Assembly: GCA_036924085.1 (NCBI GenBank)
Contig: JAVGWX010000025.1
Coordinates: 31,631,921 to 31,695,920, forward strand
DNA: 64,000 nucleotides
Source: Ariolimax columbianus
Lineage: Eukaryota > Mollusca > Gastropoda > Stylommatophora > Arionidae
Direction: 5' to 3'
In this document: piece after piece, positions 31,285-42,540 of the stretch
Numbering within the stretch: position 1 is the first letter of the stretch
Layout of the letters: every line of letters begins with the position of its first letter
Position numbers and translations under genes: made by a program
Notes under the pieces: model-generated
Database searches by the model: none
What the model was told of the DNA's origin: nothing
The model's input: the letters and a program-made list of their open reading frames with translations, nothing else

Positions 31285-32745
31285 ATGAGCAAGATAGTCG
31301 AAGACAGCAGACATCCCTATCTGATCCCAGTTCTAGACGGCATATATTCCTGTCTGATCCCAGTTTGAGACAGTCGACATCCCTGTCTGATCCCAGTTCT
31401 AGACGGCATATATTCCTGTCTGATCCCAGTTTGAGACAGTCGACATTCCTATCTGATCCAAACATTACTTTCAACCCCAGTTTGAGACAGCCAATCCCAG
31501 TTTGAGACAGCCAACAATACAGTCAACCCCAGTTTGAGACAGTCAACCCCAGTTTGAGACAGCCAACATTACTCTCAACCTCAGTTTAAGATAGCCAACA
31601 ATACAGTCAACCCCAGTTTGAGACAGCCAGCCCCAGTTTGAGACAGCCAACATTACTCTAAACCTCAGTTTAAGATAGCCAACACTACAGTCAACCCAAG
31701 TTTGAGACAACCAACCCCAGTTTGAGACAGTCAACATTACTCTCAACCCCAGTTTGAGACAGCCAACATTACTCTCAACCTCAGTTTGAGATAGCCAACA
31801 CTACAGTCAACCCCAGTTTGAGACAGCCAATCCCAGTTTGAGACAGCAAACAATACAGTCAACCCAAGTTTGAGACAGCCAACCCCAGTTTGAGACAGTC
31901 AACATTACTCTCAACCCCAGTTTGAGACAGCCAACATTACTCTCAACCTCAGTTTGAGATAGCCAACACTACAGTAAACCCCAGTTTGAGACAGCCAACA
32001 TTACAGTCAACCCCAGTTTGAGACAGCCAACATTACAGTCAACCCCAGTTTGAGATAGCCAACACTACAGTCAACCCCAGTTTGAGACAGCCAATCCCAG
32101 TTTGAGACAGCCAACAATACAGTCAACCCAAGTTTGAGACAGCCAACCCCAGTTTGAGACAGTCAACATTACTCTCAACCCCAGTTTGAGACAGCCAACA
32201 TTACTCTCAACCTCAGTTTGAGATAGCCAACACTACAGTAAACCCCAGTTTGAGACAGCCAACATTACAGTCAACCCCAGTTTGAGACAGCCAACATTAC
32301 AGTCAACCCCAGTTTGAGACAGCCAACATTACAGTCAACCCCAGTTTGAGACAGCCAACATTACTCTAAACCTCAGTTTGAGACAGCCAACATTACAGTC
32401 AACCCCAGTTTGAGATAGCCAACATTACTCTCAACCTCAGTTTGAGACAGCCAACATTACAGTCAACCCCAGTTTGATACAGCTAATATTACTCTCAACC
32501 TCAGTTTGAGACAGCCAACATTACTCTCAACCTGAGTTTGAGACAGCCAACATTACAGTCAACCCCAGTTTGAGACAGCCAACATTACAGTCAACCCCAG
32601 TTTGAGACAGCCAACATTACTCTCAACCTCAGTTTGAGACAGCCAACATTACAGTCAACCCCAGTTTGTGACAGCCAACACTACAGTCAACCCCAGTTTG
32701 AGACAGCCAACATTACAGTCAACCCCAGTTTGAGACAGCAGACAT
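31285..32745. repeat. Long minisatellite, mainly 32-bp units
   Basis: 31,300-31,470 holds two variants of a CTGTCTGATCCCAGTT unit. From 31,480 onward come about 40 units of AACCCCAGTTTGAGACAGCC plus AACATTACAGTC. It ends just downstream (minus-strand sense) of exon X1. A short related run precedes exon X2 at 37,775-38,075. Confidence 0.9.
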
Positions 32746-32792
32746 CCTTGTTTGACATAAACATATTTGAACACAGAATAGGGAAGACTTAC

Positions 32793-32904
32793 ATTTGACC
32801 TTATCAAAACCAGGTGAAGACACAATATTAGCTGCCATCTTCTTTCTGTTACAGCCTACATTATCTTCAGTCACTTCCTGTCTCCGTTTTGTCTCCACAT
32901 AATC
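32793..32904 (-). CDS. Candidate exon X, copy 1
   Basis: A 112-bp exon, phase 0 to 1: acceptor TTTCTGTGTTCAG, 37 codons beginning DYVETKRRQEVTEDN and continuing NRKKMAANIVSSPGFDKVK, donor AAAT|GTAAGT. The second copy at 38,135-38,246 keeps both splice sites, length and phase with about nine amino-acid differences. Upstream exon Y2 (34,076-34,144) ends in phase 0, giving IFIDYDE|DYVETK. Its phase-1 end fits the zinc-finger exon but not exon Y or Z. Function unknown. Confidence 0.5.
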
Positions 32905-32924
32905 CTGAACACAGAAATACAACA

Positions 32925-33288
32925 TGTAATGACACTATCAATGGGTCCAACATGTGATGACACTATCAATGGGTCCAACATGTGATGACACTATCAATGG
33001 GTCCAACATGTGATGACACTATCAATGGGTCCAACATGTAATGACACTATCAATGGGTCCAACATGTGATGACACTATCAATGGGTCCAACATGTGATGA
33101 CACTATCAATGGGTCCAACATGTGATGACACTATCAATGGGTCCAACATGTAATGACACTATCAATGGGTCCAACATGTGATGACACTATGAATGGGTCC
33201 AACATGTGATGACACTATGAATGGGTCCAACATGTGATGACACTATCAATGGGTCCAACATGTGATGACACTATCAATGGGTCCAACA
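32925..33288. repeat. 28-bp minisatellite, 13 copies
   Basis: Unit ATGTGATGACACTATCAATG plus GGTCCAAC. Three copies follow exon X2 at 38,263-38,345. Confidence 0.95.
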
Positions 33289-34075
33289 ACCAAAGCAGAC
33301 CGAGATGAAGAGAAAGTTTAAATGGATAAGATTGACCTTCACAATGAAACCTCACAATCAAATTAGACATGCAGTGGTTTAGAACCCACACAGGAAGAGA
33401 AAAGTGGGTACACCAAAAAACAGCTGGCTAGGAATAGTATAAGAGGTCAACGCAGTAGGAGTCTCCTGGGTCGAGCTCAAGATGATGTCCAACATCAGGA
33501 GTCAGTAGTGATATTTTATGTAGCAGAGCTATGCTATATTGGGAACTTGAGGACTCGGATATGAGTATAATCTCCGCCCTTTTTAATACAAGATAGCTCC
33601 TACACATCTTTTGTGATGTGTGCCCTATCTTATCTTTTTTCTGTTTATTTGTGTCTCATCTTAAACTATTTTTTGTCATAATGAAAGTACCGGGTAGTGA
33701 TTATGATAATTGTAAAAAGGAAAGAAGTGACAAAGGGCACACATATCCACACAGAACTTTAACAACTTATCTGGGGTTTAGACCACAGCTGGACTTTCAG
33801 ATTACCATATTACTTTCAAAGGCTCCATCGGTTCATCTGACAGATTCTCCCAGGATTTTCACAAACTCTCATTGGTTCATAAACCCACACAGGACTTTCA
33901 CAGAACATCACAAGACTTAAGAGACCCCACAAAACTTCCCAGACTCTCAATGTGAGAAGTACAGCCTAGGGTGAAGACAGGATTGAGAGACTGTGAAAGC
34001 CCACAGCACATCCCCCATCAAACTCTGCCAACAAACTCACAATGACAACACCTTCTAATGGACTGTATACATTAC

Positions 34076-34144
34076 CTCATCATAATCAATAAAAATGGTA
34101 GGTCCATGCACGGAACAGCCTCCTACAGGTTTCAGCTTGCACAC
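34076..34144 (-). CDS. Candidate exon Y, copy 2
   Basis: Same 69-bp, phase 0-0 exon as 30,284-30,352, with VHG replacing VHV. Splice sites are intact. It lies directly upstream of exon X1 in the minus-strand sense, and the phases agree. Confidence 0.5.
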
Positions 34145-34224
34145 CTGACAATCTAGGGAAGATGATTGCAGAAATTAATTCAGGAAATAATCAGAGAATA
34201 CAGTAATAACCCTTTAAACCCTGA

Positions 34225-34350
34225 TTACCTGGCTTGTAAAACCTCATTCCCTTGGGCTTCTGGTCTGTAAAACCCCATTCCCCTGGCCTGTAAAACCCCA
34301 TTTCCCTTGGCTTCTGGCCTGTAAAACCCCATTCCCCTGGGCTCCTGAAG
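34225..34350. repeat. Minisatellite with CTGTAAAACCCCATTCCC units
   Basis: Four to five units of about 23-31 bp. Confidence 0.8.
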
Positions 34351-34557
34351 TAAAACGCAAAAAATGGACATCTCAACAAAACTAGTTACACTGACAAAAC
34401 TAAATGATCTATTTCAGTTATTCTATCTCAAATAGACTGACTTGATCACCTCCAATATTCCTGCTTATTATGACAGTCCTCCCAGCTTGTATACCCACTG
34501 ATCCCCTCCAATATTCCTGATTATTATGTCAGTCCTCCCAGATTGTAGAACCATCCT

Positions 34558-36330
34558 TTAGGCAGAGATAAGTCTCATAATGTTTACACCAAAACTGTGT
34601 CTGGACTTTGTTTGTCTGTTTCTGTAGGCCATGTTTGAGAAGTCCTTGAAATGTTTGTTAAGTTGAAATGAGCATACTACACAAACGTTATTTCCTGTAG
34701 CTTTTGAAGATGTGTGTGGATGATGTAAACTAAAATTTTGCAGCCTCTGTTGTGCCTCGACACGGTTGTGAAGTTCCGCAGTCGCTGTTCTATAATCCCC
34801 AAAGAGGGATAAACAAACTTTGTTCATGAACATCCCAAATGTCATGTAGCTACTTCCTGTTGTATTGTGGCGACTATAATGATCCATAATTATGTAGGCA
34901 TTATTGTATGTTCACATAAAGAATTTCACAATGAGCTGCCTTGGCCAGCAATAATACCACCGTGTCTTGTTGAGACGACAAACTTGGTCGTTGACATCTG
35001 TGCCTCCCATGAAAGCATTACAATCAATGCAAGGTTGAGGAGTTGGAACATCTACAGCTGTTCCGTCCTTTCTTCTCCTTCTAACTGTTCCAGTTTCTGT
35101 TGGGTTGTTGTAGCTTACAATAAAATTAACACGTCTTTGGTCCATCCAGACAAGGCAAACAATGTTGTGATGGCAAATAAATTCTGAATGACCCCTGTCC
35201 ATTTTCTCCTTTCCTGCCAGTACTTTAGGATAAAATTTCCTATTTGTCCTTGCTGTACCTACAGCAAGTGTACCATAATCAGTGTACTGAATTTATAGCA
35301 AGCATACCATAACCAGTGTACTATACCTATAGCAAGTGTACCATAACCAGTGTACTGTATCTACAGCAAGTGTACCATAACCAGTGTACTGTACCTATAG
35401 CAAGTGTACCATAACCAGTGTACTGTATCTGTAGCAAGTGTACCATAACCAGTGTACTGTATCTATAGCAAGGGTACCATAACCAGTGTACTGTACCTAC
35501 AGCAAGTGTACCATAATCAGTGTACTGTACCTACAGCAAGTGTACCATAACCAGTGTACTGTACCTATAGCAAGTGTACCATAACCAGTGTACTGTACCT
35601 AAAGCAAGTGTACCATAACCAGTGTACTGTACCTAAAGCAAGTGTACCATAATCAGTGTTCTGTACCTACAGCAAGTGTACCATAACCAGTGTACAACTT
35701 ATCAAAGAGAGTTACACTGCTGCAGAATCTGTCCATGACTACAATATGGTTTTTGTTGACAAAATTCCCAGAAGTTAAAAAATTCTGATAATGATGCTAC
35801 CAACAACACCAAGTTCTAGAATAATAGTGCCTGCTTTTCTAGTGTAGGTTTCCAGATTCAGAATACAGCCAGAGCTTGCTTCCCAAGCCCTGTAAGCCTT
35901 TATTCCCCATATTATAGGCTTTGACTTGATTTACTGTCTGAAGTCAAGTCTGCTCTTCGGGTGGATCATACCTTTGTCTAAGCTCACTTGCTGTGAAGGC
36001 GAATAATAGTGGTAGCAACACATCCAACATGGTCCTCACTTTGTCATGTTTATCTGCTTTATCCAGAGCAGGGTCCTCCTCATCAATAAGATGAAGAAAT
36101 GTCCAGAGAGCAAGGAAGCGATCACGGTCCATGACAGTGTGGAAACCAGGAGAATGAGACACGAAGTTAGCAGACGAGCTAGACCAGTACTCCTCGTAAC
36201 CTGGTTTACTCACACTGTGTTCCATTTGAAGACGCAGTCCAAAAATGCTTTCATCTCTGGCACTGCTAGACTTTTATAGTTTTTGGTATAGTAGCTGGTT
36301 GGTTTCTTGCTCCTCACCTGCTCAGCCCGT
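34558..36330 (-). pseudogene. piggyBac-family transposase relic
   Basis: Minus-strand, frame-broken DDE transposase of the PGBD/DDE_Tnp_1_7 family. Parts in order: AVPEMKAFLDCVF (about 36,270); GYEEYWSSSS with MDRDRFLALWTFLHLIDEED (36,200-36,060); then FRQ(stop)IKSKPIIWGIKAY (about 35,935), ETYTRKAG and, after a frameshift, IVVMDRFCSSVTLFDKL (about 35,745), which matches the second catalytic Asp block. After a 430-bp minisatellite comes VWMDQRRV (about 35,150) and CNAFMGGTDVNDQVC (about 35,020), the third Asp block. The end is CVVCSFQLNK, a remnant of the Cys-rich tail (about 34,690). The region of the first catalytic Asp appears deleted between 35,944 and 35,940. Terminal inverted repeats are not identified. 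Confidence 0.8.
35263..35695. repeat. 34-bp minisatellite inside the piggyBac relic
   Basis: About 12.7 units of AGCAAGTGTACCATAACCAG plus TGTACTGTACCTAT. It separates the second and third catalytic blocks of the transposase. Confidence 0.95.
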
Positions 36331-36454
36331 TGAGTTATCTTGTTGCAGCTGAGTAAAGCGTTTCCATAGTGGTTTAGCTATCTAGAATGTTACCACATCA
36401 TCCACGACCACACACAGCAAATAGCATAGTAACAGCAGGGGGCATATTTATGAC

Positions 36455-37292
36455 AAGAACATCAACAAAACCAACATTTAGCAAACAGAACAACAAGAAC
36501 AACAACAAAACCAACATTAAGCAAACAGAACAACAAGAACATCAACAAAACCAACATTAAGCAAACAGAACAACAAGAACAACAACAAAACCAACATTAA
36601 GCAAACAGAACAACAAGAACAACAACAAAACCAACATTAAGCAAACAGAACAACAAGAACAACAACAAAACCAACATTAAGCAAACAGAACAACAAGAAC
36701 ATCAACAAAACCAACATTAAGCAAACAGAACAACAAGAACAACAACAAAACCAACATTAAGCAAACAGAACAACAAGAACAACAACAAAACCAACATTAA
36801 GCAAACAGAACAACAAGAACAACAACAAAACCAACATTAAGCAAACAGAACAACAAGAAAAACAACAAAACCAACATTAAGCAAACAGAACAACAAGAAC
36901 AACAAAACCAACATTAAGCAAACAGAACAACAAGAAAAACAACAAAACCAACATTTAGCAAACAGAACAACAACAAAACCAACATTAAGCAAACAGAACA
37001 ACAAGAACATCAACAAAACCAACATTAAGCAAACAGAACAACAAGAACAACAACAAAACCAACATTAAGCAAACAGAACAACAAGAACATCAACAAAACC
37101 AACATTAAGCAAACAGAACAACAAGAACAACAACAAAACCAACATTAAGCAAACAGAACAACAAGAACATCAACAAAACCAACATTAAGCAAACAGAACA
37201 ACAAGAACAACAACAAAACCAACATTAAGCAAACAGAACAACAAGAACATCAACAAAACCAACATTAAGCAAACAGAACAACAAGAACAAGA
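36455..37292. repeat. 40-bp minisatellite, about 21 copies
   Basis: Unit GCAAACAGAACAACAAGAAC plus AACAACAAAACCAACATTAA, with an AACATCAAC variant that becomes regularly alternating after 36,960. The strand is almost free of G outside GCA, CAG and AAG. Confidence 0.95.
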
Positions 37293-37369
37293 TTATTACA
37301 AATGAACATACACAACATTATTAATAATATTCCGAGGTTGTAAGTAAAAGCTTTTGAATATTGCCCCAG

Positions 37370-37619
37370 GGGACGGCGTGGCCTAGTGGATAAGTGGCAC
37401 GGCTCACAATCCAAAGGTGCTGGGTTCGATCCCCATCACAGCACCGTCCGTTACCCCGAGGGAAGCAAACCCTTAGAAAATGCAGGAGGACGCTGACACT
37501 TACATAAAATGCACGCTGAACTCGTTTAAATTGGGTTAACAGGCACAAAATAAAACCACAGTGCAAGGCACACTGCCTTGGGGATTAGAGAAATAAGGCT
37601 AACCGAAAAAAAAAAAAAT
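37370..37619 (+). mobile_element. tRNA-derived SINE
   Basis: About 250 bp. The tRNA-like head has box A TGGCCTAGTGG (about 37,379) and box B GGTTCGATCCC (about 37,423), 33 bp apart in the way of Pol III promoters. It is followed by an unrelated body and an A-tail at 37,607-37,618. The head resembles a tRNA, but the anticodon stem is not canonical, so it is a SINE rather than a tRNA gene. Target duplication not resolved. Confidence 0.85.
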
Positions 37620-37774
37620 TGCGTTGATCATGGTGTCCAAATTTCATTGAATGGTAAGATTCACTTTGATACAATTCAAAACAAGTGTAAATGTCAGAAG
37701 AATGTCATAAAAAGTATACATTAAACAAACGCTACACTTGTGTAGAACATCCAGTTAAAAGACTTTTAACCAAA

Positions 37775-38075
37775 GTTTGAGACAGTAGACATCCCTGTCT
37801 GATCACAGCTTGAGACAGCAGACATCCCTGTCTGATCACAGCTTGAGACAGCAGATATCCTTGTCTGATCACAGTTTGAGACAGCAGACATCCCTGTCTG
37901 ATCACAATTTGAAACAGCAGACATTTGTGTCTGATCCCAGCTGGAGAAAGTAGACATACATTTTTAATACAAGTTTGAGAGAGTCAACATTACTGTCAAC
38001 CCCAGTGTGAGACAGCCAACATTACTGTCAACCCCAGTGTGAGACAGCTAACATTACACGTCATCCCCAGTTTGC
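37775..38075. repeat. Minisatellite with CTTGAGACAGCAGACATCCC units
   Basis: Five units of about 36 bp, then CCCCAGTGTGAGACAGCCAA units. It is the paralogue of the array at 31,285-32,745 and sits at the same place relative to exon X. Confidence 0.85.
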
Positions 38076-38134
38076 GACATCAGACATCCTTGTCTGACAT
38101 AAACATATTTTAACACAGAATATCGAAGACTTAC

Positions 38135-38246
38135 ACTTGACCTTATCAAAACCAGGTGAAGACACAATATTAGCTGCCATCTTCTTTCTGTTATGTCCCA
38201 TGTTATTCTCAGTTACTTCTTGTCTCAGTTTTGTCTCCACATAATC
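38135..38246 (-). CDS. Candidate exon X, copy 2
   Basis: A 112-bp exon, phase 0 to 1: minus-strand acceptor TTTGTTTTCAG, DYVETKLRQEVTENN, NRKKMAANIVSSPGFDKVK, donor AAGT|GTAAGT. Identical architecture to 32,793-32,904. Confidence 0.5.
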
Positions 38247-38719
38247 CTGAAAACAAAAGTACATGTGATGACACTATCAATGGGTCCAACATGTGATGAC
38301 ACTATCAATGGGTCCAACATGTGATGACACTATCTATTGCTCCAATACATTTACTGGGGAGTATAGAAGATACTCCTGACCCCCCCCCCCCCCCCCTAAA
38401 TGCCCCAAAAACTCAACAACAACATAAGCAGATGAAGATGAAGAGAAAGTAGTATTGGATTAGATACACCTTCACAATGAAACCAAACAATTTAGCCAGC
38501 CATGCACTGGATTAGAACCCATAAGGAAGAAAAGACCTGGTACACTAAAGAGCAGCTGGTGAGGAATAGTCAAAAAGGTCAACGCAACTGGAGTTTTTAT
38601 AAAAAAAAAGCTTATGATGCTGTGTCCTATCCTATCCATCTTTCTCTTCTAAATCTCCAGTTGCAATATTGCCTGCCAAACACATGAGGGTGTTTCTTGG
38701 ATCTGACCATCCAAAACTA

Positions 38720-38870
38720 AGTGGAGACATCTGTTGGTGAAGGTTTGTAGTCTGGATGTGATGCTACATATGATGGTGAAGGTTTATAGTCTGGATGTGA
38801 TGGAGACATCTGATGGTGAAGGTTTGAAGTCTGGATGTGATGGAGACATATGTTATTGAAGGTTTGCATT
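38720..38870. repeat. 40-bp minisatellite, about 4 copies
   Basis: Units contain GGTGAAGGTTTGTAGTCTGG followed by ATGTGATGGAGACATCTGAT. Confidence 0.85.
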
Positions 38871-39089
38871 CTGTATATGACACTCTTTCTCTGCAGCAAA
38901 GCTGTTCAACCATATGGACAATATTAATACAGAAGTCTAATCATATTTATCTGAGAGAGAATGCCGCTAAAATCCAAAATGGACGAGGAGAATTGAAATT
39001 CATTCTGGCTTTGTTACGCTTAGTGTTGTTCCTATATCTTTGTCACTGTTAGTTACCAAGTAGATCAAACTGCATTTCTTCAAATATCT

Positions 39090-39395
39090 ACACTGTCAAT
39101 CTCCCTTATCTGTTGTTAGTGTTGATCCTGTCTGCCCTGTCAATCTCCCTAATCTGTTGTTAGTGTTGATCCTGTCTGCCCTGTCAATCTCCCTTAACTG
39201 CTGTTAGTGTTGATCCTGTCTGCCCTGTCAATCTCCCTAATCTGTTGTTAGTGTTGATCCTGTCTGCCCTGTCAATCTCCCTAATCTGTTGCTAGTGTTG
39301 ATCCTGTCTCTACTGTCAATCTCCCTTATCTGTTGCTAGTGTTGATCCTGTCTCTACTGTCAGTATCCCTGGCCTGTTCCTGTGTATCCCGTTGA
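39090..39395. repeat. 44-bp minisatellite, about 7 copies
   Basis: Units contain GTTAGTGTTGATCCTGTCTG followed by CCCTGTCAATCTCCCT. Confidence 0.9.
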
Positions 39396-39529
39396 TAATA
39401 ATAGGCTACAAATATCTTCATTACTTAGATTCTTGTTTTCTTCATCTTAGAAGCAACACACTCCCTCCACTTTGCTGGGTCTGTGGCAATACTTGGGACA
39501 GTGACTCATTTATGTCATCAGTAAAGTAT

Positions 39530-39655
39530 CTTTCCTCATTGCCTGCCTTCCTTGCTGCCTTGATTGTCTTACTGCCTGCCTTCCTTGCTGCCTTGATTGT
39601 CTTACTGCCTGCCTTCCTTGCTGCCTTGATTGTCTTACTGCCTGCCTTGTCCTAT
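39530..39655. repeat. 33-bp minisatellite, about 4 copies
   Basis: Units contain CTGCCTTCCTTGCTGCCTTG followed by ATTGTCTTA. Confidence 0.9.
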
Positions 39656-39926
39656 TGCCTTACTACCCTTTGTTTTTCTTGTGGCGTTTGGTTTTCCAAT
39701 TCCACAAAATCTCCTTTCCAATTTTAGTACAGTTGAATGATATACATCTTGATTGTTATTTATTGACTAGTACACTAACTATTTTATCATTTAGAGAGAT
39801 GAAAAGCTTCACAACAAGTAACTGTGACTTAACTAAACACTCAAGTTACAGAAGAGAAGGTTCACAACAAGTAACTGTAACTAAATTAAACACTCAAGTT
39901 AGAGAAGAGAGGGTTCACAGCAGTAC

Positions 39927-39992
39927 CTGATTTGTCTCTTTCATTTCTGCGTCTTGTTTGACTTTCCCGCCACCAGCCTGAACATTTCCTAT
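39927..39992 (-). CDS. Candidate exon W
   Basis: A 66-bp possible internal exon: acceptor TCATAAAAGACAG, 22 codons IGNVQAGGGKVKQDAEMKET(NQ), donor AATCAG|GTACTG. Phase 0-0 fits exon X2 downstream. It has no second copy to support it, so confidence is low. Confidence 0.3.
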
Positions 39993-40194
39993 CTGTCTTT
40001 TATGACATAAAAAAGGATTAATTAACACTGACACGATTCAAGTCAAATACCTATTTGGCAACAACTTTCTTGTCTGCAGATTTAAACATTTATTTGGATC
40101 AGAAAAAATCATGCAAAGTTTTTAACATAATCAGTATTGCTGACTCATCTGTAATTTTCACTCCTCAACATATTCATGGTAATTAAGAACCCTA

Positions 40195-41200
40195 AAACTA
40201 AATCATGGAAAGAGTATGGGGAAATTCTGAATTTGGACTACAAAAACACAGCAAGAATTTTCTACAAAAAAGTATACAAGGAAGAGATGATTGCTACAAT
40301 CCAACAGAAATTATAAATGGCAACAATGGAATAGAAATAAATTACCCACAACTGGTCCTGAACAGATGATAGAATTACTTTAAAGGACTTCTCCTCAACT
40401 TACAAACAACTGGGAACAATGACACACAACTGGTCCTGAACAGATGATAGAATTACTTTAAAGGACTTCTAGACTTACAAACAACTGGGAACAGTGACCC
40501 ACAACTGGTCCTGAACAGATGATAGAATTACTTTAAAGGACTTCTCATCTTACAAACAACTGGGAACAATGACACATAAGATACCAATATTAACGTAAGC
40601 AAGGAGTTAGAACCAAACATCGAACAACACTAATATTAGATTACACCAAAAGACAACATCTAAAATGATTTGGACACATAACAAGTCTACCACCACACAA
40701 CAGCCCATAACAAGCAATGCTATTTAGATACAATGGAGTCTTCAACATGCTGAGCAGCGCATGAGCTGCAGTGGTCAGCAACCCATAGCTGACTGCTAGC
40801 GTCAGCGAACCAGAGCTACCAAGACCCTTCTACACCTCCACACAGTGATCCTGGAAAACAGGCTGCAGCAGGGCAGACTGGCTAAGGAGAAGGGATCGAA
40901 GAGGGAATGCTAACCTGGTACTCAAAAAGTGCTTGCTGAAGTCGGAGTGTTGAACCGAAAGGTGCAAATATCGCAGCCAAGCTGTAAACTAAGATACAAC
41001 GCATTCCATTCTCTAGACTACATTCTGCTACTTACCCTTTCAGGGTTTGGTAGTGGGAGATTGAGAATGAACGAAGAAGATACAATGGGATCAAGATCAA
41101 AGACCGATCACAAAAAAGGATTACAGAAATATCAGTCGGTGATTACTACTGTGTAATGTGTATGAAGCACAGGGTCAGGCTCGTTTCAGAGATCAAAACG
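40195..41200 (+). mobile_element. RTE-like LINE fragment with nested SINE
   Basis: Left part encodes WKEYGEILNLDYKNTARIFY and KKVYKEEMIATIQQK (about 40,206-40,310). The part just before the SINE encodes TTLILDYTKRQHLK, FGHITSLPPHNSP (about 40,625-40,710) and the part after it resumes IKIKDRSQKRITEIS (about 41,085). Removing the SINE joins them. 40,370-40,580 is a three-fold repeat of a unit with CAACTGGTCCTGAACAGATG. Confidence 0.6.
40737..41077 (+). mobile_element. SINE-like element, copy 2
   Basis: Plus-strand copy of 15,810-16,164, flanked by perfect 11-bp repeats AGATACAATGG at 40,726-40,736 and 41,078-41,088. It ends GAGAATGAACGAAGA. Confidence 0.8.
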
Positions 41201-41399
41201 TGACGCTGAAAGACAAAACAGGAATAGCATAATGAAGAAGAAAGACAAAACAGGAACGGGACAATAAAGAAGAAAGAACATAAGCCACTGACAGGGCCAG
41301 GGAAGTTTAACCAGTAGGTTGTTTAAACAGTTTCTCAAAAATAACTTTCTTTCAATCAAAAGCTGGCAAATCCCTCGGAGCACAGGCGCTTAAAAAAAT

Positions 41400-41645
41400 A
41401 CATGCCAAGTCTTCTTGTCCTGAGCCACCCATTCCAGCTCGATTCATGTCTTTCCTTCTGCCTTTATGTTTGTTGGAAGCTCTCTTCTCCAGTGTGTTTT
41501 GCTTTGCCTCTACTGCTCTTGTCTAGGGGATTCTAAAACAGAGCCTGTCTTGTAATGATATCAGCTGTTCTCCACAATATGTGTCCTATCCAATGCCAGC
41601 GTCGTCTTCTTACATCCCGTGCTACAGATTTCAGTCGTTATTTTT
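41400..41645 (-). mobile_element. LINE C-terminal fragment
   Basis: Minus strand encodes KSVARDVRRRRWHWIGHILW, RTADIITRQAL and, after deletions, THWRRELPTNIKAEG and ELEWVAQDKKTW, the tail layout of many LINE ORF2s. Frame-broken. Confidence 0.6.
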
Positions 41646-41649
41646 CACA

Positions 41650-42470
41650 GGTCAACATTAAGGACCATTTTAATCCAACATTCAGCTCAGGTCCCTATTG
41701 ATGAAAGATTGAACCATTTTTGTTGTGTTCTTTATTATCCCCCACACAATATGACGGACAATACATTGAAGCCCACAATTAGTATTTTTGTGGTGGGCTT
41801 AAGTCATAATGATTGAATTCTTATGAAACTGATCACTGTTCAAACAGTGGGATCAATTATCTACAAAATGGCCTTGATCCAAGCAGCCATAACCTTATCA
41901 TTTATGTTAACAATTTAGAAAAGTAGTTTGTAAAGTTTATCATTAGACTTCCATCGTTGATTTGTTATGTATAAACATTGAAAACAACATCAGGGTGAAA
42001 GCATCAAATGCTTTGAGGCAGGCTTCCTATAGAAGGCCATCTGTGGTGATGGCCCCAATACTCCGGCTGGAGTGAAGAACAGAACAAACATGGCATATTT
42101 CTGCTACAGGTTTATTATCATTTATTTCATGATCTGACTATGTCTGCTATGATAGACAACCGCAACGATTTTGTTCGGGTTTTAGTTTAGAACTTCTCTA
42201 GCTGCTCAACACTTGTCTCTACCAAGCTGTAAACTGGAACATGACTTTACAGTTAAAGAAGACAGCACAACCAGCAAGCTAACTGGTTACCCGACCCAAA
42301 AATAAACGCCGAGACCTTGTGAAATGAGGTCTCTAACAGCAGACTTGATCCTACAGACATGCCACACGCTGACAGTGACACACTCACCGACAGGAGACAC
42401 GTGGTCTAGTCACTTTGTCTCAGGTAATCACCAACAGTCAATGATAGTGAAGAGCTCACGTCGTGCTGTA
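41650..42470. other. Unassigned interval
   Basis: No domain, tandem repeat or good exon recognised. It could be the first intron of the left zinc-finger gene. Confidence 0.3.
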
Positions 42471-42475
42471 CTTAC

Positions 42476-42540
42476 CTGGTCCCTTTCACAGCCTGAATCA
42501 AACCCCAGCGCAAGACTTTCCTGGCGAGACTAGACAACAT
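42476..42540 (-). CDS. Possible first coding exon (weak)
   Basis: From ATG at 42,540 the minus strand reads MLSSLARKVLRWGLIQAVKG(T) and reaches a strong donor ACCAG|GTAAGT at 42,476. A short upstream ORF (MAAKKTFVD, stop) precedes it. If real it ends in phase 2, which matches none of the candidate exons downstream, so at least one exon would be missing from this list. Confidence 0.25.

Noticed and set aside
32925..33288. CRISPR-like array
   Set aside because: Units are head-to-tail with no unique spacers, in clearly eukaryotic DNA.
36837..37025. Hydrophobic repeated ORF on the minus strand (LLNVGFVV...)
   Set aside because: It is a translation of the 40-bp minisatellite; hydrophobicity comes from base composition.
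37370..37445. Functional tRNA gene
   Set aside because: Anticodon stem is not canonical, and an unrelated body with A-tail follows; SINE fits better.
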